A stretch of DNA of 64,000 nt from Rhodobacteraceae bacterium LMO-JJ12. Its GTDB lineage: Bacteria; Pseudomonadota; Alphaproteobacteria; Rhodobacterales; Rhodobacteraceae. Shown piece after piece: positions 1 through 9,710 of this stretch (position 1 is the stretch's first letter; the number at the start of each line of letters is the position of its first letter). The notes beneath the pieces are model-generated. The model made no database searches. It was given only the letters and a program-made list of their open reading frames with translations, and had not been told where the DNA came from. Both the position numbers and the translations under genes were made by a program. The stretch is from assembly GCA_021555075.1 (NCBI GenBank), contig JAKGBX010000001.1:1922001-1986000 (forward strand). Direction: 5' to 3'.

Positions 1-1192
1 CGCGGTTGCCCAAGAGTATCTCGGCATTGGTGCCGACATCGACCACCAGCACAAGGTCTTCGGATTTGTCTGGTGCCTCGGAGAGCGCCACGGCGGCGGC
101 GTCGGCCCCGACATGACCGGCGATGCAGGGCAGCAGATAGACCCGCGCGGCGGGATGCAGGACAAGATCGAGATCGGATGCGCGCAGGCGCAGGGCGTTT
201 GAGGTGGCAAGCGCGAAGGGGGCCTGACCCAGCTCATAGGGGTCGATACCGAGAAAGAGGTGGTGCATCACGGGGTTGCAGACGAAAACCGCGTCCATGA
301 TCAGGGTCTTGTCGATATCGGCCTCGGCCGAGACCTCATCAAACAGCACGTTCATGCCGGCACGCACGGCGTCTGTCATTTCATTGGCGCCGCCGGGGTT
401 CATCATCGAATAGGAAACCCGGCTCATCAGGTCTTCGCCAAAGCGAATCTGGGGGTTCATGATACCCGAAGAGGCGATAACTTCGCCCGATTGCAATTCG
501 CACAGATGCGCGGCGATGGTGGTGGAACCGAGATCGACGGCGAGGCCATAAATCGAGCCTTCGTAGAAGCCGGACCAGAGGTGCATGATCTTGGGCGGGT
601 TTTCGGCGTCGCCGAGGTGAATGGCGGCGGTGACCTTCCATGCGCCTTTGCGCAACGTGGTCTGGAGAGAGGTCAGGATGTGAAGATCGGCCCGCAAGTC
701 TTTGATATTCCATCCTTCGTCAAGGGCAGACACCAGCCGTTCAAGATCGCCGGAGGGCTCGTGCATGTCCGGTTCTTCGACTTCGACATAGAACAGTTTG
801 ACCGAAGGGTTGAGGGTGATGTCGCGCGCTTCTGCGCGCTTGCGCACCACTTGCTTGTGGACCTGAGATTCGGGCGGCACGTCGATCACCACGTCATGCT
901 GAATCTGGGCCTGGCAGCCAAGGCGGCGGCCCTTGGGCAAACCGCGCTTGTCATCATAACGTTGCTCGACGGCATTCCAGTCGGATAGGGCATCTGGTGC
1001 CACGGTGACGCCATGCTTGGGGAATTCGCCGTAAGCCGGTGTAATCTGACATTTCGAGCAGATGCCACGGCCGCCGCAGACGCTATCGAGATCGACGCCG
1101 AGTTGACGTGCGGCGGTGAGCACCGGGGTGCCGACAGGGAAATGGCCACGTTTGCCCGAAGGGGTGAATATGACGAGGGGATCTTTGCTCAT
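1..1192 (-). CDS. ASKHA-domain/2Fe-2S corrinoid-activator-like protein (3' end outside window)
   Basis: Partial gene; its C-terminus lies beyond the left edge and 397 codons are visible. The start at 1192 gives MSKDPLVIF. The N-terminal ~95 residues form a plant-type [2Fe-2S] ferredoxin domain with Cys39, Cys45, Cys48 and Cys93 (VCGGRGICSKC, then GCQAQ). Further on are the ASKHA ATPase signatures GLAVDLGSTTIAAH and VVDVGTNAEI. This order matches the family of reductive activators of corrinoid proteins (RACo, DUF4445), which re-reduce cob(II)alamin in methyltransferase systems. That role is inferred from the family; no methyltransferase gene is visible, but it could lie beyond the edge. Confidence 0.85.
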   Translation of the reverse strand, partial: MSKDPLVIFTPSGKRGHFPVGTPVLTAARQLGVDLDSVCGGRGICSKCQITPAYGEFPKHGVTVAPDALSDWNAVEQRYDDKRGLPKGRRLGCQAQIQHDVVIDVPPESQVHKQVVRKRAEARDITLNPSVKLFYVEVEEPDMHEPSGDLERLVSALDEGWNIKDLRADLHILTSLQTTLRKGAWKVTAAIHLGDAENPPKIMHLWSGFYEGSIYGLAVDLGSTTIAAHLCELQSGEVIASSGIMNPQIRFGEDLMSRVSYSMMNPGGANEMTDAVRAGMNVLFDEVSAEADIDKTLIMDAVFVCNPVMHHLFLGIDPYELGQAPFALATSNALRLRASDLDLVLHPAARVYLLPCIAGHVGADAAAVALSEAPDKSEDLVLVVDVGTNAEILLGNR

Positions 1193-1361
1193 GCCTGCGC
1201 GCCTTTTGACCGGTTTGGGATGACAATAGGATGTTTGCGGGCAGGTGAAAGATGCATAGCGGCATTATCTTTTCCGCAAGCGGCATTTTCCGGAATTCAA
1301 GTTGCGCAATCGCGCGAGGGGGCTCTGGTAAGGTTCGTCTGTGCAGAGCGAAACGGGGGTG

Positions 1362-1853
1362 TCAGGTCAGGAGGCGACGCCGGGCCGAAGCGAGCAGGGC
1401 GCGGGAATAAAGCTTGTGAAACCCCAGGAGCAGGCGAAAGGGCAGGCCGAGACCCGTGCTCCTGTGTCGGGGGACAACGGCGGAACCGAACCAAAGCCGG
1501 GTGGTGCCGGGTGTTTCACCTGCGGTCGTCATCAGCCAAGAGCGGGTGCTGCCTGCGAGATCGCGCAGCAGAAGCTGATCGGCGGCGCGGGCTTCCACGG
1601 TCCAGGCGGCGAAACTGTCGGATTCGCCGGTTGCCAGACGGGCGGCGTCGGCATCATCGGAAGGGCGGCGCAGGATCAGACGCAGGATTGAGCGTTCCAG
1701 TTTGAACAGCGGCGTGGTGTAGAAGGCGGTAGCATACGTCGCGAAGTCGATATCGCGCGTGATTTCAGTGCTGTAGCAATCGGCAAAGCACGCCGGGTCA
1801 TCATGATAACGGCGCAGCAGGGCAAAACCGGGCAGGGCGGTTGGCGTCACCAC
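1362..1853 (-). CDS. Hypothetical protein downstream of the ureohydrolase
   Basis: About 163 aa, starting with GTG at 1853 (or GTG 1850), 4 nt past the stop of the ureohydrolase gene, so the two are probably co-transcribed. A longer open frame runs back into the ureohydrolase gene but is out of frame with it and looks spurious. Visible stretches include AADQLLLRDLAGSTRSWL, TRLWFGSAVVP and a basic C-terminus (ALLASARRRLLT). The pattern vaguely recalls the DUF2867-type fold (ligand-binding, START-like), but I do not recognise the family with certainty. No signal peptide is seen. Confidence 0.6.
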   Translation of the reverse strand: MVTPTALPGFALLRRYHDDPACFADCYSTEITRDIDFATYATAFYTTPLFKLERSILRLILRRPSDDADAARLATGESDSFAAWTVEARAADQLLLRDLAGSTRSWLMTTAGETPGTTRLWFGSAVVPRHRSTGLGLPFRLLLGFHKLYSRALLASARRRLLT

Positions 1854-1857
1854 GGGC

Positions 1858-2817
1858 CTAGCGGAAACCGCGGGCGTAGAAGATGAAACCCAGCGTGTTG
1901 AGAAGGATCTGTGCCGCGAGGACTGCGGTCGAGCCGGTGGGGTCGTAGTCTGGTGCGACCTCAACCAGATCGAGGCCGACGATCTCGTGGTTTCTCGCCG
2001 CACCTTGCAGCAGCTCCAGAACCTCGTAGTAGAGAAAACCGCCATGTGACGGCGTGCCGGTGCCAGGCGCGATGGAGGGGCAGAAACCGTCGATATCTAT
2101 GGTGATGTAGAGCCGCGCGCCTTTGGGGATGCGTTTGAGCACCTCTTTGGTTCCAAGTTCACGGGTTTGTCGGACCGAGAGGATGTCGGTCCCCATGGCG
2201 CGCGCGTCGTCATAGCCTTCCTTGGTGGTTGAGCTGACATTGCGGATACCCAGTTGGGTTAGGCCGGTGACATATGGTTTCTCGGCGGCGCGGCGCATCG
2301 GGTTGCCATGGCCATAGCGCACGCCATGGCGCACATCGACGAAATCGAGATGGGCGTCGATTTGCAGGATGTGAATGTCGCCTTGATCATCGAAGGCGTT
2401 GATGCAGGGGATGTTGACCGAATGATCACCACCGATGATCACCGGTAGCGCACCGGCGGCCAAAGCGGCGCGCACGCCGGTTTCGATATTGGCATGGCTG
2501 GTCAGGGTATCTGTGTGCACGATATCGGCGTCGCCCATATCAACGATGCGCACCGAGCCCGGCAGATAGGTCGCATCGTCTTCGTGGTCATAAGCACCCG
2601 CATGGCCAAAACTGAATAGTGTCGACGCCTCGCGCACGGCACGCGGCCCAAAGCGCGCACCGGCGCGCCATTGGGTGCCAAAGTCAAAAGGCGCGCCAAG
2701 TATGGCGATATCGGCCTCGAGTCTTGACCAATCCTCGACATAGGGGCGTTTGCCGAAGGTGGCGATTCCGACGAAGGGCAGGTTGAGTCGCCCGGTTTCA
2801 TGGCTGTGAGTGGTCAT
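1858..2817 (-). CDS. speB: Agmatinase/guanidinobutyrase-type ureohydrolase
   Basis: 319 aa, the usual length for arginase-superfamily amidinohydrolases, which split guanidino compounds into urea and an amine at a binuclear metal centre. The metal-binding motifs are present in order: GGDHS (about residue 130), DAHLDF (about 151) and TIDIDGFCPSIAPGTGTP (about 237). The start at 2817 is preceded by AGGAG, and an upstream in-frame extension lacks family sequence. In the last motif most relatives have DxDxxDP, but here the third Asp is Cys; the two DxD ligands remain. The substrate (agmatine, guanidinobutyrate or another guanidine) cannot be settled from sequence. Divergent from guaB, and followed closely by an unknown gene. 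Confidence 0.85.
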   Translation of the reverse strand: MTTHSHETGRLNLPFVGIATFGKRPYVEDWSRLEADIAILGAPFDFGTQWRAGARFGPRAVREASTLFSFGHAGAYDHEDDATYLPGSVRIVDMGDADIVHTDTLTSHANIETGVRAALAAGALPVIIGGDHSVNIPCINAFDDQGDIHILQIDAHLDFVDVRHGVRYGHGNPMRRAAEKPYVTGLTQLGIRNVSSTTKEGYDDARAMGTDILSVRQTRELGTKEVLKRIPKGARLYITIDIDGFCPSIAPGTGTPSHGGFLYYEVLELLQGAARNHEIVGLDLVEVAPDYDPTGSTAVLAAQILLNTLGFIFYARGFR

Positions 2818-2910
2818 TGATCGCTCCTGCTGAGGAATTGTGCGGAGCGTGGCTCTGATTTCGGCAAGGAGCAAGGGCGAATGGGGGTTTCCCCCCGGCC
2901 ACTTCCATGA

Positions 2911-4401
<1,491 letters not shown>

Positions 4402-4789
4402 ATCATTGAAAAAGGGCGCTTCGGGTTTTGTTCTGAAGTGTCTTTGCCTCTGAATTCTTGAAACAGATCAGGAACTATCGCCGAGAACCGATGCAATGGA
4501 GATGCAAGCAAGGCCGGGATAAGAGCGACCGATGCTGTCGGACAGGGGACGAAGGCGAACGCCATCAAGCGCCATGGCGGCTCCTTTCGAAACAATTGGC
4601 CCACCCCAGCGCTGCATCGCCCCTGTGCCGTAGGCGGTATCCGTAAAGCGCTTGAAGACGAACGGTGGCCAGAGATAAAGGTGCAGTTCAATCTTGACCT
4701 AGGGGTAGAGCCAAGTCAGCAACAGAAGATTGATCCGGCGCGCGTGACTTGGCCGGAAGGTGATACGTCAAAGGTGCAGGAAGGCTTCA
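4402..4789 (+). pseudogene. Spacer after guaB with an uninterrupted frame but no start; probable gene remnant
   Basis: No complete gene is seen. One plus-strand frame stays open from about 4462 to the stop at 4839 (roughly 125 codons) without a usable start or ribosome site. It reads plausibly as protein: KALEDERWPEIKVQFNLDLG and DPARVTWPEG. The HRP...VGGIRKA...VTWPE spacing is faintly like the core of catalase-related proteins (HRPxG...RxA...VxWPE). I read it as a decayed remnant. The catalase resemblance is weak and based on a few residues. Confidence 0.3.
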
Positions 4790-4894
4790 ATGGTGACGAA
4801 AACAACAAGAAAGAAACACGTGGCCAGCCATGTGCATGATGTTCGGATCACTTGCGAAGGTCTGGCAATTCGCACGGGCGGGAACACAGGATGA
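4790..4894 (+). CDS. 34-aa small ORF ending in a guaB-tail-like segment, coupled to rsmB
   Basis: ATG at 4790 with AGGAAGG at a good distance upstream. It encodes 34 aa and its TGA overlaps the rsmB ATG (ATGA at 4891-4894), the classic arrangement for translational coupling. Residues 13-23 read SHVHDVRITCE, against [11 protein letters not shown] at the C-terminus of the guaB product 400 bp upstream. The DNA shows a 19-bp exact match (agccatgtgcatgatgttc). This suggests that the guaB 3' end was duplicated and captured as a short leader ORF, or that a second guaB-like copy decayed to its tail. Whether the peptide is made is unknown. Confidence 0.5.
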   Translation: MVTKTTRKKHVASHVHDVRITCEGLAIRTGGNTG

Positions 4895-6054
4895 CACCGG
4901 GCGCACGGGTTCAGGCAGCAATCGAGTGTCTTGATCGTATTTTGGCCGGTGAAGCGGCGGAAAAGGTTCTGACCGGCTGGGCGCGCGGTTCACGTTATGC
5001 CGGATCAAAGGATCGTGCGGCGGTGCGTGATCATGTCTATGATGTGTTGCGCTCCAAGCGCGCCTGTGCGGCGTTTGGTGGTGGGGGCGAAAGCGGCCGC
5101 GCCCTGATGTTGGGTTTGATCAGGATGCAGGGTGGAGACGTGGCGGCGGCCTTTGGCGGCGGGCCTTATGGCCCTGCACCGCTGAGCGCATCCGAGGCTG
5201 AAGCTCCCGTATCTGGCACCGTATCTGTGCCGGAAGTTCCCGACTGGTTAATGCCGAAATTCGAGGGTCGCTATGGCGCCGACATGGTTGCCGCACTGGC
5301 ACCGCTTACCCGCCGGGCTGAGGTGTTTCTTCGGGTCAATATGCGCAAGGTGACGCCCGAAAAGGCGATTGCGGGATTGGCAGAGGATGACATCACGGCG
5401 GTGCCGAACGCGCTGGCGCAGGGCGCGCTTGAAGTTACGCAAGGGGCGCGCAAGGTGGCACGTGTAGCAGCCTATCTGGATGGGGGTGTCGAATTGCAGG
5501 ACGCAGCCAGCCAGGCCGCGATGGAGAGCCTGCCGCTTCGTCCCGGCATGACGGTGCTGGATTATTGTGCGGGAGGGGGGGGCAAGACGCTGGCCCTGGC
5601 CGGGCGCATTGACGCGACGTTCTTTGCCCATGACGCCAACCCGGGAAGAATGCGGGATTTGCCAGTTCGTGCCAAGCGGGCCGGGGTGATGGTGAATGTG
5701 TTGACCACCGAAGCTTTGGCGGAGCAGGGGCCCTATGATCTGGTGCTTTGCGACGTTCCTTGTTCAGGCAGCGGAACGTGGGCGCGCGATCCCGATGCCA
5801 AATGGCGATTCACACCTGAGAAGCTGGAGGCGTTGAACCATACGCAGGACGGTATCTTGGAAGCTGCTGCCCCGCTTGTGGGCGAAGGCGGTCTCTTGGC
5901 TTATTCCACCTGTTCGCTGCTCGCCGAGGAGAACGAGCATCGGATCGCCGTGTTCCTTGCGCAGCATCCCGATTGGCGGATGGTCTATTCGCGGCAGTGG
6001 ACCTTGCAAGACGGTGCCGATGGATTTTTCATCGCACACTTGTGCCGCGTCTGA
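4891..6054 (+). CDS. rsmB: RsmB-type 16S rRNA (cytosine-C5) methyltransferase
   Basis: 387 aa. A NusB-like N-terminal helical domain (about 1-135) is followed by a SAM-dependent RNA m5C methyltransferase domain. SAM-binding motif: VLDYCAGGGGKTLALAG. Catalytic motif: DVPCSGSGTWARDPDAKWRFTP, which contains the PC cysteine. The second conserved Cys is in LAYSTCSLLAEENE. The ATG at 4891 overlaps the stop of a small upstream ORF; an earlier in-frame start at 4852 would add 13 residues of no family character. The family methylates C967 of 16S rRNA in E. coli; this activity is assigned by homology. Confidence 0.9.
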   Translation: MTPGARVQAAIECLDRILAGEAAEKVLTGWARGSRYAGSKDRAAVRDHVYDVLRSKRACAAFGGGGESGRALMLGLIRMQGGDVAAAFGGGPYGPAPLSASEAEAPVSGTVSVPEVPDWLMPKFEGRYGADMVAALAPLTRRAEVFLRVNMRKVTPEKAIAGLAEDDITAVPNALAQGALEVTQGARKVARVAAYLDGGVELQDAASQAAMESLPLRPGMTVLDYCAGGGGKTLALAGRIDATFFAHDANPGRMRDLPVRAKRAGVMVNVLTTEALAEQGPYDLVLCDVPCSGSGTWARDPDAKWRFTPEKLEALNHTQDGILEAAAPLVGEGGLLAYSTCSLLAEENEHRIAVFLAQHPDWRMVYSRQWTLQDGADGFFIAHLCRV

Positions 6055-6093
6055 AACTATCTAAACTCAACTGTGAGATGTAAATTGACCAGG

Positions 6094-6108
6094 TTAACGC
6101 CAGTTTAA
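6094..6108 (+). promoter_or_regulatory. CtrA-type box (TTAA-N7-TTAA) upstream of cckA
   Basis: TTAA at 6094-6097 and TTAA at 6105-6108, separated by exactly 7 nt, match the full CtrA recognition pattern of alphaproteobacteria. The box sits about 50 bp before the cckA start codon, in the 104-bp rsmB-cckA gap. This would put the CtrA-activating kinase under CtrA control. The match is direct; the function is inferred. Confidence 0.6.
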
Positions 6109-6158
6109 GACTTTGCAGACAAAGTCGGTCAAGGATTCGACAGCGGGGTTCTTTTTCA

Positions 6159-8600
6159 GTGGCGCACACGGCTCTTACGCCTGGACAGTTGACACGCACT
6201 GCGATGCAGGCTCAGCCGCGCGCAGTGCTGATTGCAGTGATCGCTGCGTTGTTTGGCGGCGCTGCATTCTGGAGCGGTGGCGGCTGGATGGCGCAGGCGT
6301 TTGGACTTGCGGGTGGCACCCTGCTGGCGCTTGTGGGGGTCATTTATGGGACCGTCTGGATATTCAGGTATAACAATCGGCGTGCGCAGAAAACCATTGC
6401 CGAATTTGTGGCGCATGATGCAGCACCCTGTTTCGTTACCGATGACGAAGGTGAGCTCTGGTATTTCAACGATGCTGCGAAAGAGCGTTTTCGCGGCGAT
6501 GCAATAACCCTTGCAGGGTTATTGGGGGATGTCTTTGCCAATCCGCTCGCTGTATTGCATCGGCTGCGTCAGCGCGCCGAGAAGACAGGCGCAGCACGCG
6601 AAGATATCGTGACGCGACGTGGTAGTGTTCGGCTATCGACGCATCAGCTTGCCGGAGGTGAATTCCTTTGGCGCATCGAAGAAATTGCGGATCGGGCCAA
6701 CCTAGGTGGCGGCGATTTGAACTTTCTGCCGATGGTCAGCGTTGGGCGCAATGGCACAGTACTCTACATGAACGAAGCCGCGCGCCGGTTGGTGGGCGAA
6801 CGGGTCAAGAATATTGATCGGCTGTTTGATCAGATGCCCCCGCGGGCGAGGGCTCTGAATGCGATTCGGGCAGCGCAGGGTCAGGTCATGTGTTTTCTGG
6901 CTGAACGCGAATTGCCTGGTGCGCGCCGCGAGATGATTCTCGTACCGGCCGCGGTGGCTGCTTCCTGCGAGACCGGCAGGACGGCGAAGGGTGTCGCGTC
7001 GGGGCCGGTTTTGCATGATCAGACACGCGGCTGGAATGATGTCGAAGCGCTGCCCGTGCCCCTGTTGAAAGTGGCACGAGATGGCAAGGTTCTGTTGTCA
7101 AACCGACTGGCACGGGATTTGTTGGGACACGGCAAATGCGAGGGGCGGCATCTTGCCACGTTGATGGAAGGTCTCGGGCGGAGCCTGACCGATTGGCTGT
7201 GCGAAGTGGCCATGGGGCGAGAGACCCACAGCTCGGAGTTCCTGCGTGTATCACGCGATGATCGCGAAGTCTTTGTGCAGGTGACGCTGAAACGTGCGGC
7301 AGATCCAGACGATCTGTCGCTGATTGCGGTGCTTAACGACGCCACTGAGTTGAAAACTCTGGAGGCACAATTCGTTCAGAGCCAGAAAATGCAGGCCATC
7401 GGGCAGCTGGCTGGTGGGGTGGCGCATGATTTCAACAATTTGTTGACGGCCATTTCGGGCCATTGCGATCTCCTGCTCTTGCGGCATGACCAGGGTGATC
7501 CCGATTACAACGACTTGGTGCAGATCAATCAGAACGCCAATCGGGCTGCGGCACTGATAGGGCAGTTACTGGCTTTCTCACGCAAGCAGACCTTGCGGCT
7601 GGAGGTGCTCGACCTGCGCGACACGCTGAGCGATCTGACCCATCTTCTGAACCGGCTGGTAGGGGAAACGGTAAGCCTGACGCTTGATCATGAGCCTAGG
7701 TTGCATGCGCTGCGCGCCGACAAGCGCCAGCTTGAGCAGGTGGTGATGAACCTGGTAGTGAACGCGCGCGACGCGATGGCCACGGGCGGCGAAATTTCGC
7801 TTCGAACTCGCAATGTCACGTTCCAGAAAGCGCAACCCCGAGACCGCGCCACGGTGCCGGCCGGCGATTATGTATCGGTCGAGATCATAGATCAGGGAAC
7901 GGGTATTCCCAGCGACAAGATGCAAAAGATCTTTGAACCGTTTTACACGACCAAACGCACCGGGGAAGGTACAGGCCTGGGTTTGTCGACGGCTTACGGC
8001 ATTATCAAGCAAAGTGGCGGGTTCATCTTCGCTGATAGCGAGCCCGGAAAGGGATCGACGTTTACATTGTTGTTCCCGACCTATCAGGCGGAGCCGGAAA
8101 ACCCGACCGCTGAGAGGCACGAACAACTGGCGTCTAAATCGACAAGCACAGGGGCGCCACTGGTCGCGACTGCCCATGAAACCAACGGCGTGGAACCCGC
8201 GATTGACGCGGGCCCGGCCATGCAAGGAGAAGGCCGCGAATGTGTGATCCTGCTGGTCGAAGACGAAGCACCTGTGCGCGCTTTTGCTTCGCGGGCTCTG
8301 CGACTGAAGGGCTACACCGTTCTCGAAGCGGACTCTGCCGAAGATGCTCTCAAAACATTGGAGGAAACCGATCTGGCGATTGATATCTTTGTAACGGATG
8401 TGGTGATGCCGGGTATGGATGGCCCGAGTTGGGTGCGCAAGGCCTTGCAAGAAAGGCCGAATGTGCGCGTGGTGTTCGTCTCGGGTTATGCCGAAGACGC
8501 TTTTGGAGAAGGAACGGTGGAGATTCCAAATTCAATCTTCCTGCCGAAGCCATTCTCGCTCACCGAACTGACCGAGACGATCCGTCGTCAGCTACATTGA
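6159..8600 (+). CDS. cckA: Hybrid sensor histidine kinase CckA
   Basis: 813 aa. Two transmembrane helices lie within the first ~75 residues, followed by PAS-like regions (about 80-400), a dimerisation/phosphoacceptor segment with His423 (GGVAHDFNNLL), an ATPase domain (VVMNLVVNARDAM, DQGTGIPSDKMQKIFEPF, GTGLGLSTAYGI) and a C-terminal receiver domain with Asp747 (FVTDVVMPGMDGPSW). This is the CckA architecture: the kinase phosphorylates ChpT, which passes phosphate to CtrA and CpdR. chpT is also in this window at 37.5 kb. The assigned start is GTG 6159 with a poor ribosome site; ATG 6201 is an alternative. Confidence 0.92.
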   Translation: MAHTALTPGQLTRTAMQAQPRAVLIAVIAALFGGAAFWSGGGWMAQAFGLAGGTLLALVGVIYGTVWIFRYNNRRAQKTIAEFVAHDAAPCFVTDDEGELWYFNDAAKERFRGDAITLAGLLGDVFANPLAVLHRLRQRAEKTGAAREDIVTRRGSVRLSTHQLAGGEFLWRIEEIADRANLGGGDLNFLPMVSVGRNGTVLYMNEAARRLVGERVKNIDRLFDQMPPRARALNAIRAAQGQVMCFLAERELPGARREMILVPAAVAASCETGRTAKGVASGPVLHDQTRGWNDVEALPVPLLKVARDGKVLLSNRLARDLLGHGKCEGRHLATLMEGLGRSLTDWLCEVAMGRETHSSEFLRVSRDDREVFVQVTLKRAADPDDLSLIAVLNDATELKTLEAQFVQSQKMQAIGQLAGGVAHDFNNLLTAISGHCDLLLLRHDQGDPDYNDLVQINQNANRAAALIGQLLAFSRKQTLRLEVLDLRDTLSDLTHLLNRLVGETVSLTLDHEPRLHALRADKRQLEQVVMNLVVNARDAMATGGEISLRTRNVTFQKAQPRDRATVPAGDYVSVEIIDQGTGIPSDKMQKIFEPFYTTKRTGEGTGLGLSTAYGIIKQSGGFIFADSEPGKGSTFTLLFPTYQAEPENPTAERHEQLASKSTSTGAPLVATAHETNGVEPAIDAGPAMQGEGRECVILLVEDEAPVRAFASRALRLKGYTVLEADSAEDALKTLEETDLAIDIFVTDVVMPGMDGPSWVRKALQERPNVRVVFVSGYAEDAFGEGTVEIPNSIFLPKPFSLTELTETIRRQLH

Positions 8601-8926
8601 AGCTATGTAGCAGGTTTCAAGCTAAGGCGGGCGAACCGCCGCGTGCCAGAGTCAGCGCGGTGGGCACGGGCACCCGACGCAAGTTCAGACAGCCCGAGCG
8701 CGTCATCCAGTTTGCGGGTTTCATGGATCCCCCAGAGAGTGCGGTTTGCAAGCGAGATAATCGGTTGGATTTCCTCCGTCCCGTGGACTGGAATTTCGCG
8801 GCACGCAGTAGGGTACGGACGGAGGACGGCTGGTGATGCGCGCTGCGCATCCATCAACATGATGATTTGCATGATAAATGCGCGATCATGGCAGCAAGAT
8901 CAGCGAATTTTCTGCGGGATGCTAGA
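8601..8926. other. Intergenic stretch between cckA and a sulfotransferase-like gene
   Basis: About 325 bp lie between convergent genes. A minus-strand open frame at 8603-8872 would give 89 aa (it contains LANRTLWGIHETRKLDD) but has no ribosome site and no family I recognise. It could be a remnant or a chance frame. No clear terminator is seen after cckA. Confidence 0.3.
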
Positions 8927-9520
8927 TCAACCCAAGCTGCCCCAAAGTTCAAAATCGTGTGCGCAGCCTGCACGCAAACGAGCTTCCGTCTCATCTGAGA
9001 GAGTGAGTTCGGCGTTTGGGGAGACATTACTGCGCGGTAGCGTGATGTTGATCCCGAGACGGTTTTGCAGATAGGCAATCGCATCGTCAAGTTGCTCGTA
9101 GCGAAACAGGCGGTTGACCTCGACACCATTGGGGCGGGGTTCGAGGAACTTCGCTTGCGAACCGACGTCTGCAAAACCTTTGCGGGGTTCAGTTAGATAG
9201 GCCTGAACGAATTCTTCGAAACTCAGACCCGCGGTCGATTGCGGCTGACCATCAAGAAAGCTGCGTTGCCGATAACGATACCAGCTTCCAAGCCAGCTTC
9301 TGGGTTCGCGGATCATTGCCATCACCTCGATCTCGCTGCCAATGAATTTCTCGATCATTGGACGAAAGAACCGGTTGTAACGATAGACCGGCGCATGCTT
9401 CAACTCAGGTGGATCGAGCACGGCGATCGCCGCATGTGGCGCCAGAACCGTCTCAATTGCCGTTGTTCCGGTTTTCGGCACCGACAACAACACCAGTCTG
9501 GCCTTGGAAAATACCAACAT
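8927..9520 (-). CDS. Sulfotransferase-family-like protein
   Basis: 197 aa starting at ATG 9520, with GGAAGGAA 7 nt upstream; a longer reading from TTG 9547 has no ribosome site. The N-terminal motif LLSVPKTGTTAIETVL is the 5'-phosphosulfate-binding loop of PAPS-dependent sulfotransferases, and MAMIREPRSWLGSWYRYR resembles the 3'-phosphate-binding region. Similar Rhodobacteraceae proteins are often labelled gamma-glutamyl kinase, which this sequence does not support. The acceptor substrate is unknown. Divergent from recA. Confidence 0.7.
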   Translation of the reverse strand: MLVFSKARLVLLSVPKTGTTAIETVLAPHAAIAVLDPPELKHAPVYRYNRFFRPMIEKFIGSEIEVMAMIREPRSWLGSWYRYRQRSFLDGQPQSTAGLSFEEFVQAYLTEPRKGFADVGSQAKFLEPRPNGVEVNRLFRYEQLDDAIAYLQNRLGINITLPRSNVSPNAELTLSDETEARLRAGCAHDFELWGSLG

Positions 9521-9641
9521 ATTCAATTCCTTCCCGCCAAGGCGCAAATTTCCACCTGTCGTAAACTACTTCTTAACCAATATGCAAAAAAGTGGGGACA
9601 GGAAATTTTCAATTGCAATGTTCTCGTTTTGATCTTACTTA

Positions 9642-9656
9642 GAACAAGAGGTGAAC
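9642..9656 (+). promoter_or_regulatory. SOS (LexA) box upstream of recA
   Basis: GAAC-N7-GAAC on the plus strand, which reads GTTC-N7-GTTC on the other strand. This is the direct-repeat LexA motif of alphaproteobacteria rather than the E. coli palindrome. It lies 55 bp before the recA start. A degenerate second copy (GTTC-N7-GATC) starts at 9620. LexA repression of recA is inferred from family knowledge. Confidence 0.75.
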
Positions 9657-9710
9657 AAAAACTCCGCATTGCCGCCCTTGGACGGCTGTGGAATAAGAAA
9701 GGCAGCAGCA

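Noticed and set aside
260-988. 242-codon plus-strand frame at the left edge
   Set aside because: Antisense to the ferredoxin/ASKHA gene, which has clear motifs on the minus strand.
8927-9520. Gamma-glutamyl kinase annotation for the sulfotransferase-like gene
   Set aside because: The motif PKTGTT is a PAPS-binding loop, and a genuine proB lies at 34981.
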